A DNA stretch of 64,000 nt from Aquirufa beregesia (lineage in GTDB: Bacteria > Bacteroidota > Bacteroidia > Cytophagales > Spirosomataceae): contig NZ_SEWW01000003.1 in assembly GCF_011090385.1 (NCBI RefSeq), forward strand, positions 124,001-188,000, given 5' to 3'. Every line of letters begins with the position of its first letter. Position 1 is the first letter of the stretch. The notes beneath the pieces are model-generated. The model worked only from the letters and a program-made list of their open reading frames with translations. It was not told where the DNA came from and searched no databases. Positions 1-8,271 of this stretch are shown here, in pieces. The position numbers and the translations under genes were made by a program.

Positions 1-1
1 T

Positions 2-199
2 TATGTTTTAAGTGTCTTTACCTCTCAACCTAATCCCGATGAAATATCGGATTATTTAGAACAGTTAATAGAAAGAATTCCGAATGCGAAATTTTTATTA
101 ACGGGATACCAATTATTGGCTTTAGGCCATGAGATACCTAAAAAGATTCAAGTCTTACGAAATTTTCAGGATTTGATTGAGTTAGCGAATACTAACTAA
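2..199 (+). CDS. MerR-type regulator with B12-binding-like domain, C-terminal fragment
   Basis: The window opens inside this gene: an uninterrupted frame of 65 codons followed by TAA. The fragment contains a stretch ending LLTGYQLLALGHEIPKKI and a closing LRNFQDLIEL helix. This resembles the last strand and helix of the cobalamin-binding domain of CarH/LitR-like MerR regulators, which often end with a [S/T]GxQ-type strand and a short helix. That match is from memory and the DNA-binding part lies outside the window, so the family is tentative; the existence of a coding tail is firmer. Its 3' end overlaps the convergent manC by 8 bp. Confidence 0.45.
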   Translation, partial: YVLSVFTSQPNPDEISDYLEQLIERIPNAKFLLTGYQLLALGHEIPKKIQVLRNFQDLIELANTN

Positions 200-1256
200 A
201 TTTGGGATCTAAGGAGGTCGCTTCTTCCACAAATTTCTTTACCTCTTGTTCTTGGTCTTTTGGACAAATCATCAGGGCATTGCCATGTTCAGCTACAATA
301 AAGCCTTTCAAACCTTGGATGACTACTAATTTTTCTGATGGTGTTTTGATGATGCAATTTTGCGTTTCATAGGTGATGACATTGCCTTCAATGACGTTAT
401 TATTCACATCTTTTTCATTGATTTCATACAAAGACTGCCAAGTGCCTAAATCTGACCAACCGATATCAGAAAGAATGACTTTGACTTCTTGAGCTTTTTC
501 CATGATACCTACATCCATGGAGATGTTTTTGCAAACTCCGTAGACTTTTTTGATGAAGGAATCTTCTTCTTTCGTATAATAATGGGGTAATCCTTCTTCA
601 AATTGCTCTGCCATTCGGGATTGATGCTTTTCTAATTCTTTTTTGAAAGTAGGAAGTTTGAAGACAAAAATGCCAGCATTCCAAACATAATCACCGCTTT
701 CTAAAAATGCTTGAGCTAATTCTAGATTCGGTTTTTCGGTAAAGGTTTTTACTTTTTGGGCTTTGTTTTCACTAGGAACATATTGAATGTAACCATAGCC
801 GGTATCAGGTCGAGTAGGTATAATCCCCAAAGTCACAAAAACATCATCTTCGGCAACGGCTAAAGCTGTACGAATATTCTCCTGAAAAACGTGTTCTTTT
901 AAAATGACATGATCCGCCGGAGCCACGATGAACTTCGCTTTTTTATTCTTTTTAGAGATTTTATAGGTGGCATAAGCAATACAAGGGGCCGTGTTTTTAC
1001 GTTGTGGCTCCTTCAAAATTTGCTCCTTACTTAAAAAAGGCAATTGCTCCTCGACTAATCCAGCAAACTCATCGCTGGTCACCACGTAAATATTTTCTGG
1101 GGGAATGATACCTTGAAAACGTTCGGCTGTTTGTTGAAGCATGGTCTTGCCAACACCTAAAACATCGTGAAATTGCTTTGGATTTGCACTTCTGCTAATT
1201 GGCCAAAAGCGAGTGCCTATTCCGCCAGCCATGATGATGAGGTAATTGTCTTTCAT
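192..1256 (-). CDS. manC: Mannose-1-phosphate guanylyltransferase
   Basis: Cytoplasmic nucleotidyltransferase making GDP-mannose from mannose-1-phosphate and GTP, the donor for mannose, fucose and rhamnose units of surface glycans. The N-terminal signature GGIGTRFWPISR (about residues 11-22) and NPKQF are the nucleotide-binding loop of the family; APADH around residue 113, FTEKP near 172 and WNAGIFVFK near 192 are also typical. At 354 residues it is the short Bacteroidota form without the C-terminal cupin (phosphomannose isomerase) domain of bifunctional ManC/AlgA. ATG start with the conserved motif right behind it. It overlaps the upstream convergent gene by 8 bp and is divergent from the TonB receptor. 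Confidence 0.93.
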   Translation of the reverse strand: MKDNYLIIMAGGIGTRFWPISRSANPKQFHDVLGVGKTMLQQTAERFQGIIPPENIYVVTSDEFAGLVEEQLPFLSKEQILKEPQRKNTAPCIAYATYKISKKNKKAKFIVAPADHVILKEHVFQENIRTALAVAEDDVFVTLGIIPTRPDTGYGYIQYVPSENKAQKVKTFTEKPNLELAQAFLESGDYVWNAGIFVFKLPTFKKELEKHQSRMAEQFEEGLPHYYTKEEDSFIKKVYGVCKNISMDVGIMEKAQEVKVILSDIGWSDLGTWQSLYEINEKDVNNNVIEGNVITYETQNCIIKTPSEKLVVIQGLKGFIVAEHGNALMICPKDQEQEVKKFVEEATSLDPKFS

Positions 1257-1594
1257 ACGTTATAATACGTTCAATTCATTTGAACGGATGCTTCTCCGAA
1301 TTCACATCTTTCATTGACCTGAAAATTCGATGCAGCATCATGCTCATTCCTTTAAGAAATCAAGAACTTTACCCTGTTATCTTGGAATTTCAATTCAAAG
1401 CTAACAAGAATTTCATTGGATTTAAAGTTCTTTTGAATTGGCCTAAATCAAGGAATATTACTTAAACGTTAATATTTAAGTATTTATTGAAAAACTAGTA
1501 ATTTTTTAATAAAATGAGTGCGCAATTCTATTTTCTTCCTTAGATTTGTTTGTGGTCTAGTGCCATATTTAAATTGTTATCTAAATTTATCAAC
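1257..1594. other. Intergenic region between manC and the TonB receptor
   Basis: This 338-bp gap holds only a 61-codon ORF with no recognisable protein features, which I do not call. It contains two inverted repeats: CGTTCAA-N5-TTGAACG at 1268-1286, 12 bp upstream of manC, and ACTTAAA-N8-TTTAAGT at 1460-1481. Either could be an operator; neither matches a regulator site I can name. The plus-strand promoter of the receptor lies at the right end. Confidence 0.5.
1541..1548 (+). promoter_or_regulatory. Bacteroidota -7 box TAGATTTG for the TonB receptor
   Basis: The 8-mer matches the TAnnTTTG -7 consensus exactly, about 46 bp before the chosen ATG at 1595. No clear TTTG sits at the -33 spacing. 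The tracked TTG at 1550 lies directly behind the box, where transcription would be starting, so translation from there is unlikely. Confidence 0.55.
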
Positions 1595-4462
1595 ATGAAA
1601 AGACTATCACCCAAATTCCTACCCGCTATTTTAGTTATGTTTCTGATGAGTTTTTCTGTGCTTGCTCAAACGAAAGTGGGAGGTCAAGTTTCAGATGCCG
1701 CTTCCAAAGAGGCTTTAATTGGTGTGAGTATCGCTGTTAAAGGAAAAGTCATTGGAACGATTACAGATGCTAAAGGAAATTTCTCATTGAGCACTTCGAC
1801 CCCCGTGCCATTTACAATTATGGTTTCTATGGTAGGTTATGAAAGACAAGAAATTGGTATTACAGGAAATAAAACAGATTTAAAAATAAATTTAAAAGAG
1901 CAATCTGTATTAGGTCAGGACGTGGTTGTTTCTGCTAGTAGAGTGGAAGAAAGTGTCATGAAATCTCCAGTGTCGGTAGAGAAAATGGACATAAGAAGTA
2001 TCAGAGAAACGCCTTCTGCTTCTTTTTACGATGCCCTTCGTAATTTGAAAGGAGTGGAAATGGTGACTCAATCGGTTTCATTCTCTTCCATTAATATGAG
2101 AGGATTTGGTAGTAATGGTAACGTACGTGTGGTTCAAATGATCGACGGTATGGATAACCAGGCTCCAGGATTGAACTTCTCTGTGGGTAATATTGTCGGA
2201 ATTTCAGAATTGGATTTAGAAAATGTGGAAGTTTTACCAGGGGCATCTTCTGCTTTATACGGTCCTAACGCCATGAATGGTATCGTGTTAATGAACTCGA
2301 AGAGTCCATTTTTGTATCAAGGATTAAGTGCGCAAATCAAAGGAGGATTTATGGATGCACCGAATCGTACGGTTCAAAATACTCCATACAGTGATATTTC
2401 TATCCGTTATGCGAAAGCATTCAATAATAAGGTAGCTTTCAAATTGAATTTTAATACTTTAAGTGCAGAAGATTGGCAAGCATCAGATTACCGTGATCAA
2501 AGTTTATTGAATGGTGCTACTTTAGGTTTAGGTGGACGTTCTACCAACTTAGCTTATAATGGAGTAAATATTTATGGTGATGAGACTAATGTAAACATGT
2601 TGAGTTCTTTGACACCTTTATTGAAAGATCCTACCAACCCATTGACAGCAGGTATCAATCAGATTTCCAAAGCAACTGGAGGTTTATTAACTCCAGCGGC
2701 CATTTTGGGATACATTGTTCCTAATGTGAACATTTCACGTGAAGGTTATGCTGAGCGTGATTTGGCTTCCTATGCGAATCGTAACATGAAATTTAATGCT
2801 GCTTTACATTATCGTTTTAATGATAAAGTGGAGTTGATTTTACAAGGTTCATATGGTCAAGGTACCACGGTATACACAGGAGCAGATCGTTACTCGATCA
2901 AAAACTTTAGCATGGGTCAATACAAAGCAGAATTAAAAGGATCTAATTTCTTCTTACGTGCTTATACCACCCAAGAAAATTCAGGAGATGCTTATGCTAC
3001 AGGTACTTTAGGCCAAATAGTGAATGAGGCTGCTAAACCAAGTACGGCTTGGTATCCACAGTATTTCGGTGTATTTGCAACACAAGCATTGACGAATTTT
3101 GGTACCGTATTGGGAACAACTTTAGCTCAAACAGGAAACCCTACTTTAGCGGTGGGAAATGCTATAGCTACCACACAAGCGGCATTCAATACCTATCATA
3201 GCAATGCACGCGCTACGGCTGATGTGGGTCGTTTGATCCCTGGAACAGCGGCGTTTACTGCAGCAACAGAAGCTATTAAAGGTAAACCACTTCCCCAAGG
3301 TGCTCGTTTCTTAGATAAATCAGCTTTGTATCATTATGAAGGAATGTACAACTTCAGTGAGATGTTGAATGATAAATTTGAAATGTTGGTAGGAGCAAAC
3401 TATCGAGTATATGCCTTAAATTCAGAGGGCACCTTATTTGCTCGTCAGGATAATGGACAAGAGTTTTCCATCAATGAATACGGTGGATATTTACAGTTAG
3501 CGAAGAAATTGTTCCAAGACAAGTTTAAGTTGACCGGTTCCATGCGTTATGATAAAAATGAAAACTTTGAAGGTCAGTATAGCCCAAGATTATCAGGGGT
3601 ATATACCGTTGGCCAATCGAATTTCAGAGCCTCATATCAAACAGGTTTCCGTATTCCAACCACGCAGGATCAATACATTGATTTAAATACTCCTTCTGCT
3701 AGATTATTGGGAGGATTACCTGTGGTACAAGATCGTTATAAATTATCAGGCAACTCGTATACCTTACAATCGGTATTAGCAGGAAAGCCAGAAGTGTATA
3801 CAGCTAAAGCATGGAAGCCAGAGCAGGTTCGTACTTTCGAAGTAGGATACAAAGGGAATTTAGGAAGCAATTTATTAGCTGATTTCTATTACTACCAAAG
3901 TACCTTTACCAATTTTTCAGCAGGTCAAGTGGTGTTGCAACCTTCCACAACCATCGTGGGTTCGTATAATTACTTTTCTTTCCCTTCCAACGTAGACAAT
4001 CAAGTAAAAACAAGCGGCTGGGGTTTGAGTTTAGATTATAGATTGGCTTCTAACTGGACTTTAGGAGGAAATGTTTCCTATAATACAGTAAATGATAATG
4101 GTGGATTGAGTAATTATCAATTGGCCTATAACACACCAGCTTATCGTACCAACATCTCCTTAGCTAATCGTAATATTGGTGGTTCAGGATGGGGCTTCAG
4201 CACTGTTTGGAGATATCAAGATGAGTATGTTTGGCAGTCTAGTTTTGTTAATCAGTTAGTTAACCAAACTCAACAGAGTGTTATTCCTTCATTCAGCACC
4301 TTAGATGCACAGATTAGCAAGAAGTTAGCAAGTATTAAATCCATCGTAAAAGTAGGGGCTTCTAATTTATTAGGAACAGCTTATACCACAGGATGGGGTA
4401 ATCCTACAGTAGGTAGTATCTATTATGTTAGCATTACATTTGATGAGTTATTGAATAAATAA
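1595..4462 (+). CDS. TonB-dependent outer-membrane receptor
   Basis: A 955-residue outer-membrane active transporter taking up an unknown ligand with TonB-ExbBD energy. Domain order: signal peptide (residues 1-25, ending in VLAQ), a carboxypeptidase-regulatory-like beta-sandwich (about 28-105, VGGQVSDAASKEALIGVSI), a plug (about 115-240, with VVVSASR, MRGFGSNGN and LENVEVLPGASSALYGPNAMNG), then a 22-strand-type barrel. I chose ATG 1595 instead of TTG 1550 because the signal peptide starts there. There is no SusC-type box, no SusD partner and no siderophore gene next to it, so the substrate cannot be inferred. It is monocistronic, bounded by its own promoter and a strong terminator. Confidence 0.92.
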   Translation: MKRLSPKFLPAILVMFLMSFSVLAQTKVGGQVSDAASKEALIGVSIAVKGKVIGTITDAKGNFSLSTSTPVPFTIMVSMVGYERQEIGITGNKTDLKINLKEQSVLGQDVVVSASRVEESVMKSPVSVEKMDIRSIRETPSASFYDALRNLKGVEMVTQSVSFSSINMRGFGSNGNVRVVQMIDGMDNQAPGLNFSVGNIVGISELDLENVEVLPGASSALYGPNAMNGIVLMNSKSPFLYQGLSAQIKGGFMDAPNRTVQNTPYSDISIRYAKAFNNKVAFKLNFNTLSAEDWQASDYRDQSLLNGATLGLGGRSTNLAYNGVNIYGDETNVNMLSSLTPLLKDPTNPLTAGINQISKATGGLLTPAAILGYIVPNVNISREGYAERDLASYANRNMKFNAALHYRFNDKVELILQGSYGQGTTVYTGADRYSIKNFSMGQYKAELKGSNFFLRAYTTQENSGDAYATGTLGQIVNEAAKPSTAWYPQYFGVFATQALTNFGTVLGTTLAQTGNPTLAVGNAIATTQAAFNTYHSNARATADVGRLIPGTAAFTAATEAIKGKPLPQGARFLDKSALYHYEGMYNFSEMLNDKFEMLVGANYRVYALNSEGTLFARQDNGQEFSINEYGGYLQLAKKLFQDKFKLTGSMRYDKNENFEGQYSPRLSGVYTVGQSNFRASYQTGFRIPTTQDQYIDLNTPSARLLGGLPVVQDRYKLSGNSYTLQSVLAGKPEVYTAKAWKPEQVRTFEVGYKGNLGSNLLADFYYYQSTFTNFSAGQVVLQPSTTIVGSYNYFSFPSNVDNQVKTSGWGLSLDYRLASNWTLGGNVSYNTVNDNGGLSNYQLAYNTPAYRTNISLANRNIGGSGWGFSTVWRYQDEYVWQSSFVNQLVNQTQQSVIPSFSTLDAQISKKLASIKSIVKVGASNLLGTAYTTGWGNPTVGSIYYVSITFDELLNK

Positions 4463-4479
4463 TCCTTCAAATTTTTATT

Positions 4480-4511
4480 GAGGCTGTCCTATCAGGGCAG
4501 CCTCTTTTTTT
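4480..4511 (+). terminator. Rho-independent terminator behind the TonB receptor
   Basis: An 11-bp stem (GAGGCTGTCCT / AGGGCAGCCTC, one G-U pair) with a 3-nt ATC loop is followed by seven T residues. It begins 17 bp after the receptor stop codon. Confidence 0.92.
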
Positions 4512-4512
4512 G

Positions 4513-4520
4513 TACCTTTG
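4513..4520 (+). promoter_or_regulatory. Bacteroidota -7 box TACCTTTG for uvrA
   Basis: An exact TAnnTTTG match lies directly behind the receptor terminator and 22 bp before the uvrA ATG, giving a short leader. No convincing TTTG at -33 is visible. Confidence 0.6.
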
Positions 4521-4541
4521 TGGATTGATTTGTAGCAAAAT

Positions 4542-7379
4542 ATGCAGCCACCTAAAGATTTGACAGGGTTTTCTCACATTGAAGTTTTAGGTGCTCGTGA
4601 GCATAATTTAAAGAACATCGACGTTCAAATTCCTAGAAATCAATTAGTCGTTATAACTGGGATCTCTGGTTCAGGAAAGTCCAGCTTAGCTTTTGATACG
4701 ATTTATGCCGAAGGCCAAAGGCGTTATATGGAAAGTTTTTCGGCTTATGCCAGAAGCTTTTTAGGTAATATGGAGCGACCAGACGTGGACAAGATTGAGG
4801 GTCTTTCTCCGGTTATTTCAATCGAACAAAAAACAACTTCTAAAAATCCAAGGTCCACCGTTGGTACCACCACCGAGATTTACGATTTCTTGCGATTGCT
4901 TTTTGCTCGTGCTTCCGAAGCCTTTAGTTACCTTTCTGGCGAAAAAATGGTCAAGCAGTCGGTTGATCAGATAATCAGTACACTTTTACATCAATTTCAA
5001 GGAGGCAAAGTACAGTTATTAGCGCCTGTTGTTAAAGGACGAAAGGGGCATTACCGTGAGTTATTTGTACAAATAGCTAAATGGGGTTATACCAAAGTGC
5101 GGGTGGATGGTGAGATTGTAGAATTGGAGCCAAAAATGCAAGTTGATCGATTCAAAGTCCATGATATTGAGATTGTTGTGGATCGATTGGTAGTGAAAGA
5201 GGACGACCGTTTTAGGATATCGCAGAGTTTACAAACGGCCATGAACTTAGGTAAGGGGCAGGTATTTATTCTGGATGAAAAAGTCAAGCTTCATTATTTT
5301 TCTCAAACCTTAATGGATCCCAAGACGGGTTTATCTTATGATGAACCTGCCCCTAATACTTTTTCATTTAATAGTCCTTATGGGGCATGTCCAACCTGCA
5401 ATGGTTTGGGCCAAATCGAGGAAATTACCGAAGAATCTGTTATTCCAGATCCGGAATTAAGTATTATCCGAGGAGCCATTGCACCTATTGGAGAATACCG
5501 AGATTTGTGGATTTTCAAACAATTGGAAGTGTTATTGAAACCCTATCAAGTGGGTTTGTCTACTCCTATTGCAAAATTTCCGAGAAAGGCCGTCGAAATG
5601 ATGCTGTATGGTACAGATGACCCCGTACCTGTTCCATCCAAGAAATACGTGGGAACAGAATGGACGACCAAATACGATGGGATTATCCATTTTTTGAAAA
5701 GACAGCAGGAAAGTGGATCGGAGAAAACACAGGATTGGTTAAAGGATTTTTTGGAAGTAAAAACGTGTCCAGATTGTCAAGGTTACCGTTTGAAAAAAGA
5801 GGCTCTTTGTTTCAAAATAGATAATAAACACATTGGGGAGTTAGCTCAAATGGACATATTGGCTTTGGAAAGTTGGTTTGAAGGTTTGTTTTTACGTCTT
5901 TCTGATAGGCAGCAACAGATTGGGGTAGAGGTGTTAAAAGAGATTCAAAAACGAATTGGGTTCTTAACCCAAATTGGATTGAATTATCTCACTTTGGATA
6001 GGCCCATGAAAAGCTTGTCAGGAGGAGAGGCTCAGCGTATCCGTTTGGCCACACAAATTGGAACACAACTTGTAGGTGTATTATACATCATGGATGAGCC
6101 AAGCATTGGTTTGCATCAGCGAGATAATGAAAAATTAATTCATGCCTTAAAGGATTTGAGGGATTTGGGAAATAGTGTGCTGGTGGTGGAACACGACAAA
6201 GACATGATGTTGGAGTCAGACTATTTATTGGATATTGGGCCAGGAGCTGGAAGACATGGAGGACATGTGGTTGGGCAAGGTACGCCCGCGGAATTTTTGA
6301 AATTACAAACACCTACAGCACAATATTTAAATGGACAGCTAGCTATTGAAATACCTAAGAAGCGCAGAAAAGGAACAGATAAGGAGATTAAATTAATAGG
6401 AGCTTCTGGAAATAATTTAAAGAATGTCACGGTCAATATTCCTTTGGGTAAAATGATTTCCGTGACAGGCGTTTCCGGTTCGGGTAAATCCACCTTGATT
6501 CACGATACTTTAGTGCTGAAGTTGAAACAGCATTTTGACAGAACAAAGAGGGATCCTAAGGATTTTAAAGGAATTGAGGGTTTAGAATTGATTGATAAGG
6601 TCATTGAAGTAGATCAATCACCCATTGGTAGAACACCCCGTTCAAACCCTGCGACCTATACGAATATGTATAGTGACATTCGAACCTTGTATTGTGAATT
6701 ACCTGAATCTAAAATTCGTGGTTATAAAGCAGGAAGGTTTAGTTTTAATGTCAAAGGGGGGAGATGTGAAAGTTGTGAAGGAGCAGGTAGGAAGAAAATA
6801 GAAATGGAGTTTTTGCCAGATGTTCTAGTGGAATGCGAGTCATGCAAAGGCAAACGATTTAATCGAGAAACCCTGGAAGTTCGCTTCAAGGGGAAGTCGA
6901 TTTCGGATGTTTTAGATATGACCGTGGAGCAGGCTTTGGAGTTTTTTGAACATCAACCTAAGATTTATCGTAAAGTGCGGACCTTATTGGAAGTAGGTTT
7001 AGGGTATATTACTTTAGGACAGCATGCGACTACTTTATCTGGTGGAGAGGCCCAGCGAGTGAAATTGGCAGAGGAGTTGTCTAAAAAAGACACAGGGAAA
7101 ACCTTGTATGTGTTGGATGAGCCAACAACGGGTTTGCATTTTCAAGATGTGAAATTATTGTTGGAAGTTCTTCAAAAATTGGTGGATCGGGGCAATACGG
7201 TTTTGATCATTGAACATAATTTGGATGTCATCAAAGTATCTGACCATGTGATTGATTTGGGGCCAGAAGGGGGGCTTGCTGGAGGTCAAATAGTAGCCGA
7301 AGGTACCCCTGAAGAAGTGGCTAAAGTGAAACAAAGTCATACTGGCCGGTTTTTATTGAAAGAGTTGAATTTGGGTTGA
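4542..7379 (+). CDS. uvrA: Excinuclease ABC subunit A
   Basis: DNA damage-recognition ATPase of nucleotide excision repair, acting with UvrB. The 945-residue length and domain order are standard: Walker A GISGSGKSS at about 40, zinc motif CPTCNGLG near 283, the insertion-domain pair CPDCQGYR near 409, first ABC signature LSGGEAQRIRLA near 493, second Walker A GVSGSGKST near 643, the zinc finger CESCEGAGRKK...CESCKGKRF near 745-775, and second signature LSGGEAQRVKLA near 832. LYIMDEPS and LYVLDEPTTG are the Walker B segments. ATG start 22 bp behind a -7 box. No other Uvr gene is adjacent. Confidence 0.98.
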   Translation: MQPPKDLTGFSHIEVLGAREHNLKNIDVQIPRNQLVVITGISGSGKSSLAFDTIYAEGQRRYMESFSAYARSFLGNMERPDVDKIEGLSPVISIEQKTTSKNPRSTVGTTTEIYDFLRLLFARASEAFSYLSGEKMVKQSVDQIISTLLHQFQGGKVQLLAPVVKGRKGHYRELFVQIAKWGYTKVRVDGEIVELEPKMQVDRFKVHDIEIVVDRLVVKEDDRFRISQSLQTAMNLGKGQVFILDEKVKLHYFSQTLMDPKTGLSYDEPAPNTFSFNSPYGACPTCNGLGQIEEITEESVIPDPELSIIRGAIAPIGEYRDLWIFKQLEVLLKPYQVGLSTPIAKFPRKAVEMMLYGTDDPVPVPSKKYVGTEWTTKYDGIIHFLKRQQESGSEKTQDWLKDFLEVKTCPDCQGYRLKKEALCFKIDNKHIGELAQMDILALESWFEGLFLRLSDRQQQIGVEVLKEIQKRIGFLTQIGLNYLTLDRPMKSLSGGEAQRIRLATQIGTQLVGVLYIMDEPSIGLHQRDNEKLIHALKDLRDLGNSVLVVEHDKDMMLESDYLLDIGPGAGRHGGHVVGQGTPAEFLKLQTPTAQYLNGQLAIEIPKKRRKGTDKEIKLIGASGNNLKNVTVNIPLGKMISVTGVSGSGKSTLIHDTLVLKLKQHFDRTKRDPKDFKGIEGLELIDKVIEVDQSPIGRTPRSNPATYTNMYSDIRTLYCELPESKIRGYKAGRFSFNVKGGRCESCEGAGRKKIEMEFLPDVLVECESCKGKRFNRETLEVRFKGKSISDVLDMTVEQALEFFEHQPKIYRKVRTLLEVGLGYITLGQHATTLSGGEAQRVKLAEELSKKDTGKTLYVLDEPTTGLHFQDVKLLLEVLQKLVDRGNTVLIIEHNLDVIKVSDHVIDLGPEGGLAGGQIVAEGTPEEVAKVKQSHTGRFLLKELNLG

Positions 7380-7388
7380 TTTTTCCCT

Positions 7389-7421
7389 AACGCTGGCAAG
7401 GTTCGAAACCTTGACAGCGTT
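7389..7421. repeat. REP-like palindrome, left copy
   Basis: 15-bp arms AACGCTGGCAAGGTT / AACCTTGACAGCGTT with one central mismatch and a 3-nt CGA loop. It starts 10 bp after the uvrA stop and has no T-run, so it is not a standard terminator. The flank TTTTTCCCT outside it (7380-7388) is repeated in inverted orientation outside the right copy. Confidence 0.85.
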
Positions 7422-7444
7422 GCGAAAACGAATGGATTTTGAAT

Positions 7445-8065
7445 TTATTCTAACAGTAAACTGATAATGTTTTTTTCATCTAATTCGGTTGTATGAAATT
7501 GTCGAAATTCATCTAATCCGCCGAAATAATCCAAAACTGATTTTTTATCAACAAAGCTTTTTTTCATTGTTGAAATGTCATAATAGGATGAGTTTTTATA
7601 CAATCGAAAATCGTGTATAATCCCGTGATTTTCTGGGTTTAAGTGAAGGTATTTGACGAGTTGAGTGAAATATGTTTCATCTTCAACAAGTATCCTCCTA
7701 AATGGGTTTTCAAATAGACCACCAGTTCGGTCATTGGTTTTATTAAACGCCTGTGCATAACAATTAAAAAGCGTACCGAATTGTGCTGCGATTAACCTTG
7801 AAAGGTCAAAATGTTCTCTCTGTTCGGTTTTTATTTTTTTGAATTCAAAAATTTCGTTGGCAGATTTAATTCTAAGCAGAAAATGAAAATGATTGCCTAA
7901 TAAACAATAGGCATAAGTATCAGCAATCGGACAAATGTATTTTTGGTATTTTCTAAGGAAAAACCGGTAGTTCCTGTATTCTTTGAAAATTTTAGTGCGG
8001 TTTATACCACGGTTAAAAACATGATACAACTGATCCGGAGCCATAGGTTCTGTATTTTTTTTCAT
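7445..8065 (-). CDS. REP-associated tyrosine transposase (RAYT), IS200-like Y1 family
   Basis: A single-strand DNA transposase of the HUH/Y1 superfamily. The 206-residue product has YHVFNRG near the N-terminus, the metal-binding HUH motif GNHFHFLLRI, and the catalytic-tyrosine helix VKYLHLNPENHG, all intact. I start at the ATG encoding MKKNTEPM, because the 20 codons before it look like untranslated leader and are unlike the family. It sits alone between uvrA and the Fe-S operon, antisense to both, and is bracketed by two palindromes that are near-perfect mirror copies. This is the arrangement of RAYT genes with their REP substrates rather than a typical IS200/IS605 with tnpB, which is absent. 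The reading frame is undamaged. Confidence 0.9.
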   Translation of the reverse strand: MKKNTEPMAPDQLYHVFNRGINRTKIFKEYRNYRFFLRKYQKYICPIADTYAYCLLGNHFHFLLRIKSANEIFEFKKIKTEQREHFDLSRLIAAQFGTLFNCYAQAFNKTNDRTGGLFENPFRRILVEDETYFTQLVKYLHLNPENHGIIHDFRLYKNSSYYDISTMKKSFVDKKSVLDYFGGLDEFRQFHTTELDEKNIISLLLE

Positions 8066-8204
8066 GATTGGTGATGTTTGAAATGAATGAATGAAACAAA
8101 TGTCATGAATTTGGCAAACAGGCAATCTTTAAAAACTGGTAAAAAATATCAGAAATGTGATGAAAACTTTGAGTAAAAAAAGGTAGCTTTATTGGCATTT
8201 CAAC

Positions 8205-8237
8205 AACGCTGTCAAGGTTTTAAACCTTGACAGCGTT
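8205..8237. repeat. REP-like palindrome, right copy
   Basis: Perfect 15-bp arms AACGCTGTCAAGGTT / AACCTTGACAGCGTT with a TTA loop. Outside it, AAGGGAAAAA (8238-8247) is the inverse of the flank outside the left copy, so palindrome plus flank form an inverted repeat of about 25 nt around the transposase gene. Confidence 0.88.
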
Positions 8238-8271
8238 AAGGGAAAAAGATTCAGCAAAACACTCATCAATC

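Noticed and set aside
1280-1465. 61-codon ORF in the manC/TonB receptor gap
   Set aside because: No recognisable motif, signal peptide or promoter; in A/T-rich intergenic DNA such short ORFs arise by chance.
7389-7421. Left palindrome as a uvrA terminator
   Set aside because: It follows uvrA closely but has no T-run, and its mirror copy lies across the transposase gene, so a REP-type repeat explains it better.
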